In this document: positions 47,701 to 49,836 of the stretch, in pieces
Layout of the letters: the number at the start of each line of letters is the position of its first letter
How positions within the stretch are numbered: position 1 is the stretch's first letter
Source of the DNA: JAZKAR01 sp040389065
GTDB lineage: Bacteria > Pseudomonadota > Gammaproteobacteria > Burkholderiales > Casimicrobiaceae
Direction of reading: 5' to 3'
DNA length: 64,000 nt
Assembly: GCA_040389065.1 (NCBI GenBank)
Contig: JAZKAR010000004.1
Coordinates: forward strand, 62,001 to 126,000
Translations under genes and position numbers: made by a program
The notes under the pieces: generated by a model
Seen by the model: only the letters and a program-made list of their open reading frames with translations
What the model was told of the DNA's origin: nothing
Database searches by the model: none

Positions 47701-49717
47701 AGAAAATACTTCGCGTGATGATCAACAATCGCATATATCTCTTGCATCGCCTAAAAATTTCTCAACATCAATATTAAGCGATCGAGTTCTGCAATTCCTT
47801 AGTGAGGAACTTGCTTCGCAACTAAAAGTTGAGGCTGATGAAATTATGCCCGATCAAGCTTTAGAAGAATACGGTGTGGATTCGGTCAGTGTGATGAGTT
47901 TTACGCGCTCCATCAATCATGCATTTGGTCTCGATTTAACGCCAGCCATGATTTTTGAGTATCCAACATTGCAGCAACTTACTAACTATTTGCAGCAAGC
48001 ATATCCAAATCATATGATTCAAAAATTTAATGAAGGAGGGCAGAAAGCTGAACTCGTTGAGCCTCTAGAGCAACCTCAGCCAAGCTTCGTTATAAATTTT
48101 CTTATCAAAGAACTTGCAACGCAGCTAAAGGTTGAGGCCGACGACATCGTGGCAGATCAGCCCTTAGAAGAATATGGCGTTGATTCGGTCAGTGTGATGA
48201 GTTTTACACGCGCTATCAATACAGCATTTGATCTTGATTTAACTCCAACAATCATTTTTAACTATCCTACACTACATCAATTAAGTGATTATTTGTTGGA
48301 GACATATCCTGATCATGTAAACCGCTTGTCCGTAAAGAATGAAGATATACCTGCCCCCATTCAGCAAAAAACAACAGCTATAACAGAAACTTTCACAAAA
48401 AATACCACCGACCCTATGCATGATGTTTCTATCCTAAATCAATCTGATCAAGCGGCTCGCCAGAATCAGTCGGCTCAACCATTACCAGAAAGTTTATGTG
48501 TTCAAGATGCAAACATGCCCTTAACTATCGCTGATATAAAGGGAATGAACAAAGGATTTAAGCTCGGAGAAGCGAGCATACTGTTAACAGGTGCAACAGG
48601 CTTTTTGGGTATACACATCTTATGTGAATTAACCCAAAGCATGCCGCGTACTATCTATTGCATTGTGCGCGCTGAACAAGTCGAAACAGCTCGGCAACGT
48701 TTACGCCAGCAAGCAGATGTTTATCATCTTGCTGTTGCTTGGAATCAGGTCGTGATAGTAGCGGGTGATATAACAAAAGAGTTTTTGGGTCTTGAAAAAG
48801 CCCACTGGGAAGCGTTGTGCACAGAAACTGGTCACATTATTCATTGCGCGGCAGATGTAAATCACGTGTTGCCATATCGGGCATTGAGAGAAAAAACAAT
48901 CTCGAGTATGCAAAAACTCTTGCAATTCGCCACGAGCGGTCATGTTAAAGCATTTCATTTTATCTCAACGAATATTGTTTCCAGCCTGCAGGGTGTTAAC
49001 CATAACGATGGTATCACTGTTATTCCGCAAGAACATTTCCATCATGAAGGTGGGCGTATATCAACTGGGTATGGGGCTTCAAAGTGGGTGCAAGAGTGCT
49101 GGCTGCAACGGGCAGGGGAGCTAGGTTTACCTTATACCGTTCATCGTTTTACAGAGCTTTCCAGTTCGTCTATCAGTGGGTTAGGAAAATGGAATGATAT
49201 AGCCCATCAAGCCTTGAATATGCTTTTGCATACGGGGGCGTGGTCTGGCGACTGCGACTTAAAAATAGAATGGCTGCCAATTGATTTTGCTGCAAAGTTT
49301 GTTGTGCGTGTCATGCAGAGTGAAACGTGGTGGCAACGTGTTTTTAATATTGCTCATCCTTTACCATTACCTTTAACGGCTTTATACCCCATCGCACATG
49401 CACAAGGAATGGTACTTCAGCCATATTCGCGTAGCGCCATGGCTGAGCGCTGCTTTAATTATATTTCTACGCTACCTGAGCGTGAACGTGTACTTATGGA
49501 TGCCCTCATGAAAACAATAATTATCAATGGAAAACCGAGACATATTTTTGAGAGCTATCTTTTGCCGCTCGAGCCATGGGAAAAAGAACAGTTTATCGCT
49601 GCGTGTCATGATCTTGAGCTTTCGTTCTCCGAGCATGATTCAGTTTGGCAAAAGTGTATGCAGGCTTGGAAAGTATCCTCATCATCTTTTGCAAGTTTAT
49701 GGGGCAATAATGTTTAA
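17747..49717 (+). CDS. seven-module trans-AT polyketide synthase with terminal reductase
   Basis: A single 10,656-residue megasynthase (about 1.17 MDa). Seven modules each begin with a ketosynthase and none contains an acyltransferase, the hallmark of trans-AT PKS. Order: KS-DH-ACP; KS-DH-KR-ACP twice; KS-DH(inactive)-ACP; KS-DH-KR-ACP twice; KS-DH-KR-ACP-ACP; thioester reductase. Every KS keeps the Cys-His-His set (TACSS or MCSSS, HGTGT, a later GH). There is no KSQ, GNAT, CoA-ligase or ACP loading unit, no methyltransferase and no thioesterase. A TTG at 17669 would extend the N-terminus by 26 residues, but neither it nor the ATG at 17747 has a clear ribosome-binding site, so the start is uncertain. 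The ATG is preferred because the following sequence is a short polar lead into KS1. Trans-acting AT, enoyl reductase and PPTase genes follow directly. Confidence 0.93.
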   Translation: MSQRSKSQQKMKLSHNASSRPIMDTAADIAIIGMACRFPDAKTPEQFWQNLIEGKSSVREIPKERWDWQQFWGDPKQENASNSKWGGFIDDIDLFDAAFFNISGPEANLMDPQQRILLELSWACLEDAGVVPSALAGQAVGVFIGVCHNDYMEIQARAGCQYQGYAISGTILSILANRLSYFYNFKGPSLNIDTACSSSLVSVLQAIASLRSGESSLALAGGINYLGSETRHLSLSGLNMLSPNGYCKSFDEAGDGYVRSEGAGLLLLKRLEQAESDGDRILAVIKGGAMNHGGKARTLTAPNAFAQSQVIASAIEDARIPIDSLSYIEAHGTGTPVGDPIEIMGISRAFSKLSKQTGHAAPSIHSCGIGSVKTNIGHLEAAAGVAGLIKLILCLQHQYLPALQNFERINPKINLDNTPFYLLKQAQIWAPNQDPQGKAYPRRAGVSSFGFGGANAHVIVEEYSNQIKSVEKHSEDTSNDEPWILVLSAKTEDSLRAQRQQLADYLIQASSSLTRQQLDRIAYTLQVRREAMPHRWAMLIEKVDVLSETLKAAISNHGENSHEWIAHVKDYEALIAGYQDGDSRMLLAEWINNRKYYKLAEFWVKGLDVDWALLYSNGLPQIVSLPTYPFSRQRYWVEVDAASRSSIEDKGAYVLHPLVHQNTSTLAEQTFSAYFTGEEFFFRDHQIHGQKVLPGVAYLEMIRAALVYALPLHESINNQDTLLELSQIVWPQPFVLSKKHTVHIALIPEDNGQIAYEVFSRNEKSESDNGFYIHSQGEASFVTEILPSLDISALQKQLNESVGVAEFYQIFESQGLQYGPGHRGIRSLNRVVTEEGEVRAVLAELLLPEFLAKDLSYSAYGLHPCLVDSAVQASLLLVFAYQTAPLALPFALESMQMRCHTSPLSHAWAWLRPSESPTTAAKGLIKKFDLDICDYTGQPVIAMRGFCTRVLKGDLSLISDKSASFIQKKLRGQEDFSPQLLNFVDETTAMQAHAFASIPKAIVTDPKEIDLASATEKFLKQQMSAVLKLTPQQIDSQAPLETYGIDSVLAMKMIAALEQVLGRLSKTLFFEVQTLAALRDYLIIEHKEALLAHLRPQLRLSTLDSPIQAAAVAPVTEQPKRFFRHSAKIIGSQVEASSPLSIAIVGLSGRYPQAENVNVFWEKLRNGIDLITEVPEERWNWQAYYSEDRHQQGKHYSKWGGFIDGVDEFDPLFFKISPREAELMDPQERLFLQESWKALEDAGYTRTTLATIPASYDGLKDLPGQVGVYAGIMYSEYQLYSGNKVSTNTTYASVANRVSYVLDLHGPSYTVDSMCSSSLTAIHSACQDLRTGRIAMAIAGGVNVSIHPNKYLMLSQGQFISSDGHCQSFGEGGDGYIPGEGVGVVILKRLSDAERDGDHIYGVIQGSALNHGGKTNGYTVPNPLAQQQVIQRALSEAQVDSRAISYIEAHGTGTKLGDPIEITGLSRAFKQLNVSEAATQYCAIGSVKSNMGHGESAAGISGLTKVLLQLQHKQIAPSLHSATLNPHIDFAPTPFEVNQTLRAWEAPIIDGKQYPRIAGISSFGAGGSNAHMVVQEYVPSRSQQEKFNQQQAFLESQHDPILIVLSAQSEAQLIQYAQQLVKYIEQSQDSLDNVTLRRLAYTLQVGREAMDERLALITQGVETLKDQLYAFIKAEKTEESYRGQVKQYQTTLASLIGDDHFREAVGKWIKSNKFHQLADFWVKGLDVDWVQLYPNGLPLKLSLPTYPFAKQRYWVEADTRSHAFIISKSMGVLHPLLHQNISDLLEQRFSSSFSGEEFFFKDHQIQGQRVLPGVAYLEMARAALIRALRVNVTANAYAPMLEFDEIVWVQPFVLNKEQTVHIVLTPQENEQVAYEVLSENTGSESGPRFSVHNQGVARFVSKEDISLSLDISALEGRMNESVNITDVYNTFEKQGLQYGAGHRGIQALRRAIGEDGQVREVLAELVLPEFLMKDDEHSAYGLHPCLMDSAVQASLLLAAEYQTAPLALPFALKNLRIMRHSSSSHLWAWVRPVANSARDNRIQNFDLDVCDDAGVVVVAMRGFCTRVLNVELNAISEKRATSTQTLLLQAYWQVQPLVNAGNALEKHLLLSHHIFVAHDVDSASLQSALQQQWKTAAEVKVHSLTWHPNAIADSVQQAALQLLAHLKKLLTTPLKNKVFIQIVVASASASASSHLMSALCGLVHTAHQEQPKIFGQVIEVEAGCAIETLVERLIANRQSLSHSLIRYIEGERQVWRLQETQIVEAVNLPATVKINPWKTQGVYLITGGAGGLGLIVARAIAESTDKAVLVLTGRSPLTAAKEQAFAALRELGATIDYRRIDVCDKEAVTFLIQDILAIYSQLTGVIHSAGIINDGFIIKKDNESFKQVLAPKLQGTVYLDEATQACNLDYFILFSSIAGVIGNPGQADYATANAFMDCYATYRQGLVEQGQRHGHTVSINWPLWREGGMQVDETSEALMHQLYGMTPLSTQAGIAALQLILMGLHTDKKAMFEQNRVVVSGDRIRLLAALNALSREKNEEVNKKVHVPLLLAHEPVAVNADTVVDTHDNDLLMDTEQFLKQQLSAVLKLASHQIDSQAPLETYGIDSILAMQMIAALEKVLGRLSKTLFFEVQTLAALRDYLIAEHKEALLAHLRPQAKVSTLQAANSINSMAIELTQNHTRFFRRAMEVSAPRVEASSSLSIAIVGLSGRYPQAENVNVFWEKLRDGIDLIREIPEERWNWQAYYSKDRHQQGKHYSKWGGFIDGVDEFDPLFFKISPREAELMDPQERLFLQESWKALEDAGYTRATLATIPASYDGLKDLPGQVGVYAGIMYGEYQLYSGGKVATNTSYASVANRVSYVLDLHGPSYTIDSMCSSSLTAIHSACQDLRSGRIAMAIAGGVNVSIHPNKYLMLSQGQFISSDGHCQSFGEGGDGYIPGEGVGVVILKRLSDAERDGDHIYGVIQGSALNHGGKTNGYTVPNPLAQQQVIQRALSEAQVDPRAISYIEAHGTGTKLGDPIEITGLSRAFKQLSVSEAGRVGNKPGTQYCAIGSVKSNMGHGESAAGISGLTKILLQLQHKQIAPSLHSDTLNPHIDFASTPFEVNQILRAWEAPMIDGKEYPRIAGISSFGAGGSNAHMVVQEYVPSRSQQEKFNQQQAFLESQHDPILIVLSAQSEAQLIQYAQQLVKYIEQSQDSLDNVTLRRLAYTLQVGREAMDERLALITQGVETLKDQLYAFIKAERAEDSYRGAVKHEQSSLASLIADEHFQEIVDKWIQKRKYNQLAEFWVKGLALDWALLYPNGLPQKVSLPTYPFAKQRYWVKADARSQVSIAGKSMGVLHPLLHQNTSNLSEQKFSSYFTGEEFFFQDHQVHGQKVLPGVAYLEMARAAFVHALPLDVTVGHTSVLELSQIVWSQPMVLNKEQVVHITLKPEDNGQVAYEVFSEITGAESSGSVYVHSQGIASLISKEENSASLDISALQRRMNESVEVNHLYQVFESQGLQYGAGHRGIQSLNRALTEDNQVREVLAELVLPEFLVQEPYHDTYGLHPCLVDSALQAGLLLAVKYWNASLSLPFALESVCIMCHASPSHLWAWVRPSEKPTSDGSIKKFDLDLCDLTGQVVVAMRGLHTRVLRGSLSMPLDSSAPSIQTLILQPYWQVQPLPQFPRRLEKPVFRSHHVFVASDININISDLKSTLQQQWRADVEVHVHALAGQSSDMTDNVQQAALQLLDHLQSLLVATQLQNKAFIQVLIASSCTSGGSHLMNALSGLLSTINQEQPKIFGQVIEIEATCLIDSVVRRLIENGQNQSNILIRYVEGERHILRLQETQIVDALNFQTQEIHPWKNQGVYLITGGSGGLGLIVAKAIAGCTDKVTLVLTGRSQATLAKEHAFAALRELGATVDYRIVDVCDKEAVTSLIQYIMSTYSQLTGVIHSAGIIDDGFIIKKDNERFKRVLAPKLQGTVYLDEATQACDLDYFILFSSIAGIIGNPGQADYATANAFMDCYATYRQGLVRQGQRHGYTVSINWPLWQEGGMQVDETSEALMHQLYGMTPLSTQAGIVALQLVLADSQTEKKLMSGQNRIVVSGDRIRLLTALNALSREENEEVNKKVHVPLLLAHEPTVVNGEIAVDLSNESDLLIDTEHFLKQQLSAVLKLASHQIDSQAPLETYGIDSILTMQMIVALEKVLGRLSKTLFFEVQTIAALRDYLIAEHKEALLAHLRPQAKVSTSTLLAANSINSIATELTRSHTRFFRREMEVSAPCAEASSPLSIAIVGLSGRYPQAENVNVFWEKLRNGIDLITEVPEERWNWQMHYSKDRHQQGKHYSKWGGFIDGVDEFDPLFFKISPREAELMDPQERLFLQECWKALEDAGYTRATLATVSASYNSVDSSVKDLPGQVGVYAGIMYGEYQLYSGSKVSTNTSYASVANRVSYVLDLHGPSYTIDSMCSSSLTAIHSACQDLKSGRIAMAIAGGVNVSIHPNKYLMLSQGQFISSDGHCQSFGEGGNGYIPGEGVGVVILKRLSDAERDGDHIYGVIQGSALNHGGKTNGYTVPNPLAQQQVIQRALSEARVDPRAISYIEAHGTGTKLGDPIEITGLSRAFKQLSASEPGAQYCAIGSVKSNMGHGESAAGISGLTKVLLQLQHKQIVPSLHSDTLNPHIDFASTPFAVNQTLRAWEAPIIDGKQYPRIAGISSFGAGGSNAHMVVQEYVPSRRQQEKLTQQEKILENQHDRMLIVLSAQSEAQLIQYAQQLLRYIEQSQGNLDSVKLRCLAYTLQAGREAMDERLALITQNVETLQEQLHAVIKGERFEGCYRGAVKHEQSSLSSLIGDEHFQETVDKWIQKRKYHSLAEFWVKGLALNWGLLYPHGLPGKLSLPTYPFARQRYWVDVNPTSTLFMPHENSHNLHPLLHQNTSNVLELKFSSHFTGEEFFFKDYHTHGQLPGVAYLEMARAALVHAVPLDASASNASLLELSQIVWSAPIFLNEESLQHTIHIALLPEGNDRVAYEVFSEREKNETAGECFYVHSQGVARFITEQQALPSLDISALQKRITEHVDINDFYRVFENQGLHQGSGYRGIHALNRAVTENGHVREVLAELVLPECLAKELNHNAYGLHPCLVNSAVQAALLLALEYQTAPLFVLPISLESVRIFHHTSPSHLWAWIRPAANLASLANVEREELSRAIDLDLCDHTGEVLVRMHGLLLSSETSCSSTSDQDFPAAISKSDDTLVSSDKDVPQIQKVQHGGRGRTSAMQGFSTAQCLRWTLLDDLSAVLKLPKNQIDEDVSLADYGIDSITLQQLARHLSQHLDLSLTPALFFSYSTIDQLATYLLGEHAEHIAHFYGESIKSLNEAGQPNAESLRKSAVFSHVRLPLISRGSGHLGRRSNFQSVSATEAIIAPIAIIGMSGRFPQARTTEEMWQILVRGENVVTEIPKERWDWQTYYGDPQKDKTNCKWSGILPGVDEFDPLFFEISPREAAQLDPRQRLLLQESWNALEDAAYGEEALRHSRVGMFVGVEDGDFLFKQERPSVTSAHNAILASRLAYFLDLHGPVMAINTACSSGLVAAHQACQSLRQGECDTAIVAGINILLAPDFYVAMSQAGMLSEDGTCYTFDKRANGIVPGEAVVALVLKPLAQAEADGDRIHGVIRGSGINYDGKTNGITAPSGTAQVALLRDTYARYTIEPSEISYMVAHGTGTKLGDPVEVNALREVFDAASNAASSSTQQGEKYTEEKHKRKKESVIASSCALTSTKTNFGHTFAASGLVSIVSLLQAIRYKTIPASLHCEEENDYINWKQSPFYVNKKTKRWDLGSGQTKRVGAVSAFGISGTNAHIVVEEYLPVHNQHNDTYDDSPQAPYHLMVISGKTAAARKQRAIDLLAWLEQDANGADLASISKVLLIGRHHFACRAAMIVADKPSFIVQLEALRDQQQHPQLYTAEVLREFHEQATLHSYGQTVLQQCADGHLAPHAYQESLSTLANLYGQGYTLTWSLLFSTEHQAIRGYKKSSIPLHLPTYPFARQRFALDSSSSRLSRVSYFHATKHLHPLLHQNTSTLQVQQFTSRFNGDEFFFNEHHVKDHKIMPAVAMLEMVRVAVKEAAFVDDDAGLEFYDVTWVQPIVGDQVQTVTVSLYPESNGLSYELHTPALEKDKASVLSAYGHVRALAAKSLPVIDLAALQDRMKVRLIEPAAFYALLADKGLVLGESFQGIKALYQSDNKGNHSEQRESLAHIILPESLRAEHSAYGLHPCLLDSAQQALFSLQPLDSHSPLAVPFGLAQLRVEGSCPTEVWAWVRSSANQGSNPEVHSADIDVIDAKGQVWLEYRGLETRVMRDIQPRVSVSEIESVSTLLCVGVWNDAPLSASKSYAAEEARIQQVFLWGLDGLREPLLAYTLEKQSERQVECLAWDAHALAESVQQAAVRVFEHIKTRLTHSLKDPLVIQIVVPYGEALSSTLMMTALSSLLRTTLLEYPECLGQLIAVDPTIDAASLHTCLIENQQDPQSIQIRYLAGKRQVLGLEEHQVLDTSTIQSLAAIKTTQANQTTQETPWKSQGVYLITGGAGGLGLVVAKAIAERTEQVTLVLTGRSHVTAAKELAFDTLRELGATVDYRAADVCDKAAVNALIELLLSTYGKLNGVIHSAGIIEDNLIINKNKASFERVLMPKLQGTVYLDEATRECDLDYFILFSSLAGVTGNPGQADYATANAFMDRYAAYRQGLVEQGQRQGDTVAINWPLWKEGGMQVSEASEALLHQRYGMTPLTTEAGLAALHVALSSASHSNAAPVTSVTQYVVLAGKLSKIRERILNTMIKMVPSPVHSQLAEVQVASVNTNTANILRDDSRTKGALIDKVRQTLFRLLSESLKIPEQELDGDEEMSQYGADSVTMVELTNILNRSYGLALTPTMFFEYPTLDKLVDYFVTEHAAAFEPAAKSTAPNTINPLPPASFSASLPTSLPTVIQPRTIARTPRFAVASSSEATAASKSTLPIAIIGISGRFPEAPDLECFWNNLAAGKDCITEIPKDRWDWQAISGDPRSDSNVTNIKWGGFIEGLADFDSLFFSISPQEALLMDPQQRLLLTYAWLAIEDAGYAPERLSGSQTAVFIGTQNQGYYDRLKQAGVPVHAYTNSSNCPSVGPNRLSFMLNLHGPSEPIETACSSTLVAINRAVHAIRNGHCTQAIVGGINTLVSPEAHISFSKAAMLADDGRCKTFSDQANGYVRADGVGMFFLKPLDKAEADGDHIYGVILGSAENHGGKANSLTAPNPVAQAEVIKAAHHDAGIDPRTVSYLEAHGTGTALGDPVEIQGLKSAFKALYHETGAAEVSTAHCGLGSVKSNIGHAEVAAGAAGLIKVLLQMRYRTLVKTLHCETINPYIDLKNSPFYVLQEKREWKALADERGNTLPRRAGISSFSFGGSNAHVIIQEYVPSVVQQAKLNQQQQVLDNQIDPILIVLSAKSEAQLLHRTQQLAEYVENHQANLNQAQLRRLAYTLQVGREAMEERLAFIVQNVEELQSKLHAILNSKISDKTSAEINVTKKIENVYQSHGKRHQEIVSWFTGDEALQEAIVKWMERGNYHTLLNAWVKGLEIDWQLLYQDIVPQKLSLPTYPFARKPHWPVVDALSAAKSANSTQRLPALNALNAPTLLHPLLHQNTSTLQVQQFTSRFSGQEFFFNDHHVKSHKVMPAVATIEMVRAAVKEAEFAEDAVGLELYDVMWVQPIIGDEGQTVTVSLSPTSDTLDILTYELHTPSLKEDGAAVLNTYGHIRALTAPLLPMIDLVALQTRITTPFMEAASFYGMLAEKGLTLGIGFQGIKSLYRSDDQNHREGLVHIILPESLRAAQSAYDLHPCLIDSAQQAMIALQPLDKDAPLAIPFGVAQLRIWGSCPTEVWAWVRPSVNHSSSTAIQFADIDIIDTNGQVWVEYRGLKTRVVHEIQAPISKSGAKLEATAISILLCTPIWKNAPLPQSDIYTATHSVESRIPQVFLWGLDALLEPLQSYDTQRQIHSLAWNEHALADSIQRAAVHLFDTIKTQLAHQKESLVVQVIVPHLDSTASLMPALSALLQTIQMEHPTFLGQMIAVDPAIDAASLHTCLIENQIENQRDAQPTQIRYVRGQRQTLSLEERQVLDTLAAIELTQAALWKNQGVYLITGGAGGLGLIIAKAIAEHTDKVTLVLTGRSQITPAKEQVFEALRQFGATVDYRRVDVCDKAGVNALISSILSTHGELNGVIHSAGIIDDGLIINKNKTSFERVLAPKLQGTVCLDEATRGCDLDYFILFSSLAGVTGNAGQVDYATANAFMDRYAAYRQGLVEQGQRQGYTVSINWPLWKEGGMHVSEASEALMYQRYGMTPLTTQAGLAALHLVLSSNANNVPATQVIVLSGKASTMRERIINALPPKLPSQMFSAETNAVNLVNTSVADAVTAIGTVSTVGTIATISAVREASHTSFTLIDNVRQQLFKLVSQSLKIPEQELDGNKELSQYGADSLGMVELTNVLNRSYGLSLAPTIFFEYPTLDGLVQHLVNEHAAIFEPVVQAARSIGSSPNANVNHGSKPNSDLSPQPSVISSQSRRSRFSAVSSLQETAIGQGEFPGELPIAIVGMSGRFPEAPDLNSFWQNLKEGKDCITEIPKDRWDWQAIYGDPHSDSNVTNIKWGGFIEGIADFDSLFFSISPQEALLMDPQQRLLLTYAWLAIEDAGYAPKHLSGTQTAVFVGTQNQGYYDHLKQAGVPVHAYTNSSNCPSVGPNRLSFLLNLHGPSEPIETACSSTLVAINRAVHAIRNGHCTQAIVGGINTLVSPEAHISFSKAGMLADDGRCKTFSDQANGYVRSDGVGMFFLKPLDKAEADGDHIYGVILGSAENHGGKANSLTAPNPMAQAEVIKAAHRDAGINPRTVSYIEAHGTGTALGDPVEIQGLKSAFKALYQETGASQVDAVHCGLGSVKSNIGHAEIAAGAAGLIKVLLQMRYRTLVKTLHCETVNPYIDLKNSPFYLLQEKREWEALVDESGNTLPRRAGISSFSFGGSNAHVIVQEYVPSHAHQAKLNQQQQVLNNDPVLIVLSAKSETQLIRYAQQLAEYVENHQAHLNHAQLRRLAYTLQVGREAMEERLAFVVQTVEEFQTKLNAVVSDNISGKKTVENVYRGQIKHYQETLSSFTGDEELQEAIVKWMERGKYHKLLNLWVKGLELDWQQLYQGDLPQKISLPTYPFAKRHHWPQINVSAALGAHTNPLVQPNILHPLLHQNTSDFHRQKFSSVFTGKELFFEDHKVNDQKVFPGVAYLEMALAGFLRAQGSKKFQATKFYNVVWQQPLIAGDTHSFVHLGLDREGSTVKVDIFTEVDSKLGQPVTKQVFCHGKAMLSTATDIASLELSVLQARILQSIHPEELYTAYAQRGLRYGPSHKGIRALWRTVAADGRQEVLAELALPQFLMHEFKHYYLHPSLLDSALQASLALADNMSEAPLALPFVLEEMHVLRPCSAKLWVWLRPSLDKHSDSKVQKIDLDVCNEEGEICVQLRGFTARVVGHKFTQLSTTPSHKKLSTVLWQPVWQPKAHSFSVPSRSSLTFSAQHIFVCGRDASTLEQLKKSMLLEGYASLSSCMIDIASVAISVQKAALELLSTLQSLLANPSNMPYLVQVVVLDEDRMNMGAVSLASALIGLLRSCHQEEPTMYGQLIEVSENIEATALKSILFADKAQPEDKHMRYVNGERLILSLEESVEIEPEQSEYVIKGHLPWRNKGVYLLTGGTGGLGLLFAKTIAQHSNEVTLILCGCSPLNEKKREALTDIQKITAGVSYHEVDVGDAVAVGHLVDQVIREYGQLNGVLHCAGIIEDNWLANKNPQSFARVLNPKLQGTMNLDLATQQVDLDYFILFSSIVGLRGNSGQSDYATGNAFMDRYAHYRNELKQKGQRRGHSISINWPLWAEGGMKVDSAIEAVMEQKFGLVPLNTESGMLAFYKALSLNVTQILVSQGYLNRMRKAIQEITRLSPVKENTSRDDQQSHISLASPKNFSTSILSDRVLQFLSEELASQLKVEADEIMPDQALEEYGVDSVSVMSFTRSINHAFGLDLTPAMIFEYPTLQQLTNYLQQAYPNHMIQKFNEGGQKAELVEPLEQPQPSFVINFLIKELATQLKVEADDIVADQPLEEYGVDSVSVMSFTRAINTAFDLDLTPTIIFNYPTLHQLSDYLLETYPDHVNRLSVKNEDIPAPIQQKTTAITETFTKNTTDPMHDVSILNQSDQAARQNQSAQPLPESLCVQDANMPLTIADIKGMNKGFKLGEASILLTGATGFLGIHILCELTQSMPRTIYCIVRAEQVETARQRLRQQADVYHLAVAWNQVVIVAGDITKEFLGLEKAHWEALCTETGHIIHCAADVNHVLPYRALREKTISSMQKLLQFATSGHVKAFHFISTNIVSSLQGVNHNDGITVIPQEHFHHEGGRISTGYGASKWVQECWLQRAGELGLPYTVHRFTELSSSSISGLGKWNDIAHQALNMLLHTGAWSGDCDLKIEWLPIDFAAKFVVRVMQSETWWQRVFNIAHPLPLPLTALYPIAHAQGMVLQPYSRSAMAERCFNYISTLPERERVLMDALMKTIIINGKPRHIFESYLLPLEPWEKEQFIAACHDLELSFSEHDSVWQKCMQAWKVSSSSFASLWGNNV
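17827..21030 (+). other. PKS module 1: KS-DH-ACP, no KR
   Basis: KS1 spans about residues 28-464 (active Cys in DTACSSSLVS, then HGTGTPVGDP and NIGHLEAAAG). It is followed by a post-KS linker ending LPTYPFSRQRYWVE. DH1 (655-952) has an intact HxxxGxxxxP (HQIHGQKVLP), YGPG and DxxxQ (DSAVQ). Only about 60 residues separate DH1 from ACP1 (1014-1095, TYGIDSVLAM), too few for a KR. As the first module it must accept the starter directly, since nothing precedes KS1. Confidence 0.85.
21161..25720 (+). other. PKS module 2: KS-DH-KR-ACP
   Basis: KS2 is at about 1139-1578 (DSMCSSSLTA, EAHGTGTKLGDP, SNMGHGESAAG). DH2 is at 1772-2069 (HQIQGQRVLP, YGAGHRG, DSAVQ). The KR with its structural half is at 2085-2498 (NADPH loop TGGAGGLG, LTGRS, catalytic Ser in FSSIAG and Tyr in GQADYATANAF). 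ACP2 is at 2573-2655 (TYGIDSILAM). The Asp in HSAGIIND suggests a B-type KR (D-hydroxyl), which normally leads to an E double bond after the DH. Confidence 0.88.
25846..30425 (+). other. PKS module 3: KS-DH-KR-ACP
   Basis: KS3 is at about 2701-3145, DH3 at 3341-3635 (HQVHGQKVLP, YGAGHRG, DSALQ), KR3 at 3651-4078 (TGGSGGLG, LTGRS, GIIDD, GQADYATANAF) and ACP3 at 4143-4224 (TYGIDSILTM). KS3 and its linker share long base-identical runs with module 2. The module should install an alpha,beta double bond unless the trans enoyl reductase acts here. Confidence 0.88.
30559..33786 (+). other. PKS module 4: KS, degenerate DH, ACP, no KR
   Basis: KS4 (about 4272-4716) is intact and close to KS2/KS3. 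The DH-like domain (4910-5212) has lost its active site. The motif region reads DYHTHGQLPG, with the catalytic His replaced by Tyr and two residues missing. The DxxxQ Asp has become Asn (CLVNSAVQ), and YGPG has become HQGSGY. About 55 residues link it to ACP4 (5267-5347, DYGIDSITL), so no KR is present. The module should leave a beta-keto group. Confidence 0.87.
33955..38540 (+). other. PKS module 5: KS-DH-KR-ACP
   Basis: KS5 (about 5404-5845; NTACSSGLVAA, VAHGTGTKLGDP, NFGHTFAASG) is the most divergent KS. It carries an extra basic/polar insert of roughly 15-25 residues before the last His (EEKHKRKKES). DH5 (6049-6336) reads HHVKDHKIMP, so Gly of HxxxGxxxxP is Asp, and it lacks the YGP motif (LGESFQG) but keeps DSAQQ. 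KR5 (6348-6780) is intact (TGGAGGLG, LTGRS, GIIED, GQADYATANAF). ACP5 (6850-6932) has QYGADSVTM. Confidence 0.86.
38710..43340 (+). other. PKS module 6: KS-DH-KR-ACP
   Basis: KS6 is at about 6989-7428 (ETACSSTLVAI, EAHGTGTALGDP, NIGHAEVAAG). DH6 (7646-7932; HHVKSHKVMP, LGIGFQG, DSAQQ) is a sister of DH5. KR6 (7948-8365) has TGGAGGLG, LTGRS, GIIDD and GQVDYATANAF. ACP6 (8450-8532) has QYGADSLGM. Module 6 resembles module 7 in its KS but module 5 in its DH, KR and ACP. Confidence 0.87.
43525..48310 (+). other. PKS module 7: KS-DH-KR-ACP-ACP
   Basis: KS7 (about 8594-9033) is nearly the same as KS6. DH7 (9233-9520) has HKVNDQKVFP, RYGPSHKG and DSALQ. KR7 (9535-9952) keeps TGGTGGLG and GQSDYATGNAF, but the usual LTGRS is LCGCS, so the NADPH-binding Arg is Cys. 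Tandem carrier domains follow, ACP7a (10009-10084) and ACP7b (10114-10188), both with EYGVDSVSVM and closely alike. These are probably a recent duplication placed before the release domain. Confidence 0.87.
48560..49717 (+). other. PKS terminal thioester reductase (TD) domain
   Basis: About residues 10,276-10,656. An extended-SDR fold with the NAD(P)H loop LLTGATGFLGIHIL and the catalytic Tyr/Lys in GYGASKW. Other family blocks are HCAADVNHVLPY and HRFTE, in line with Lys2/carboxylic-acid-reductase R domains. It should release the chain from ACP7 as an aldehyde, or as an alcohol after two reductions, instead of hydrolysis or cyclisation by a thioesterase. Confidence 0.88.
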
Positions 49718-49836
49718 AATGGTTGTTAAGTTGCTCGGGCGTAGCAGGTGACTAATATTCAATGATATAGCTTCTGCATGATAGAAAGTGAAGCATTGTT
49801 AATTTTCAAAATATTTAAAAAAGTAGGGTCGTTGTT

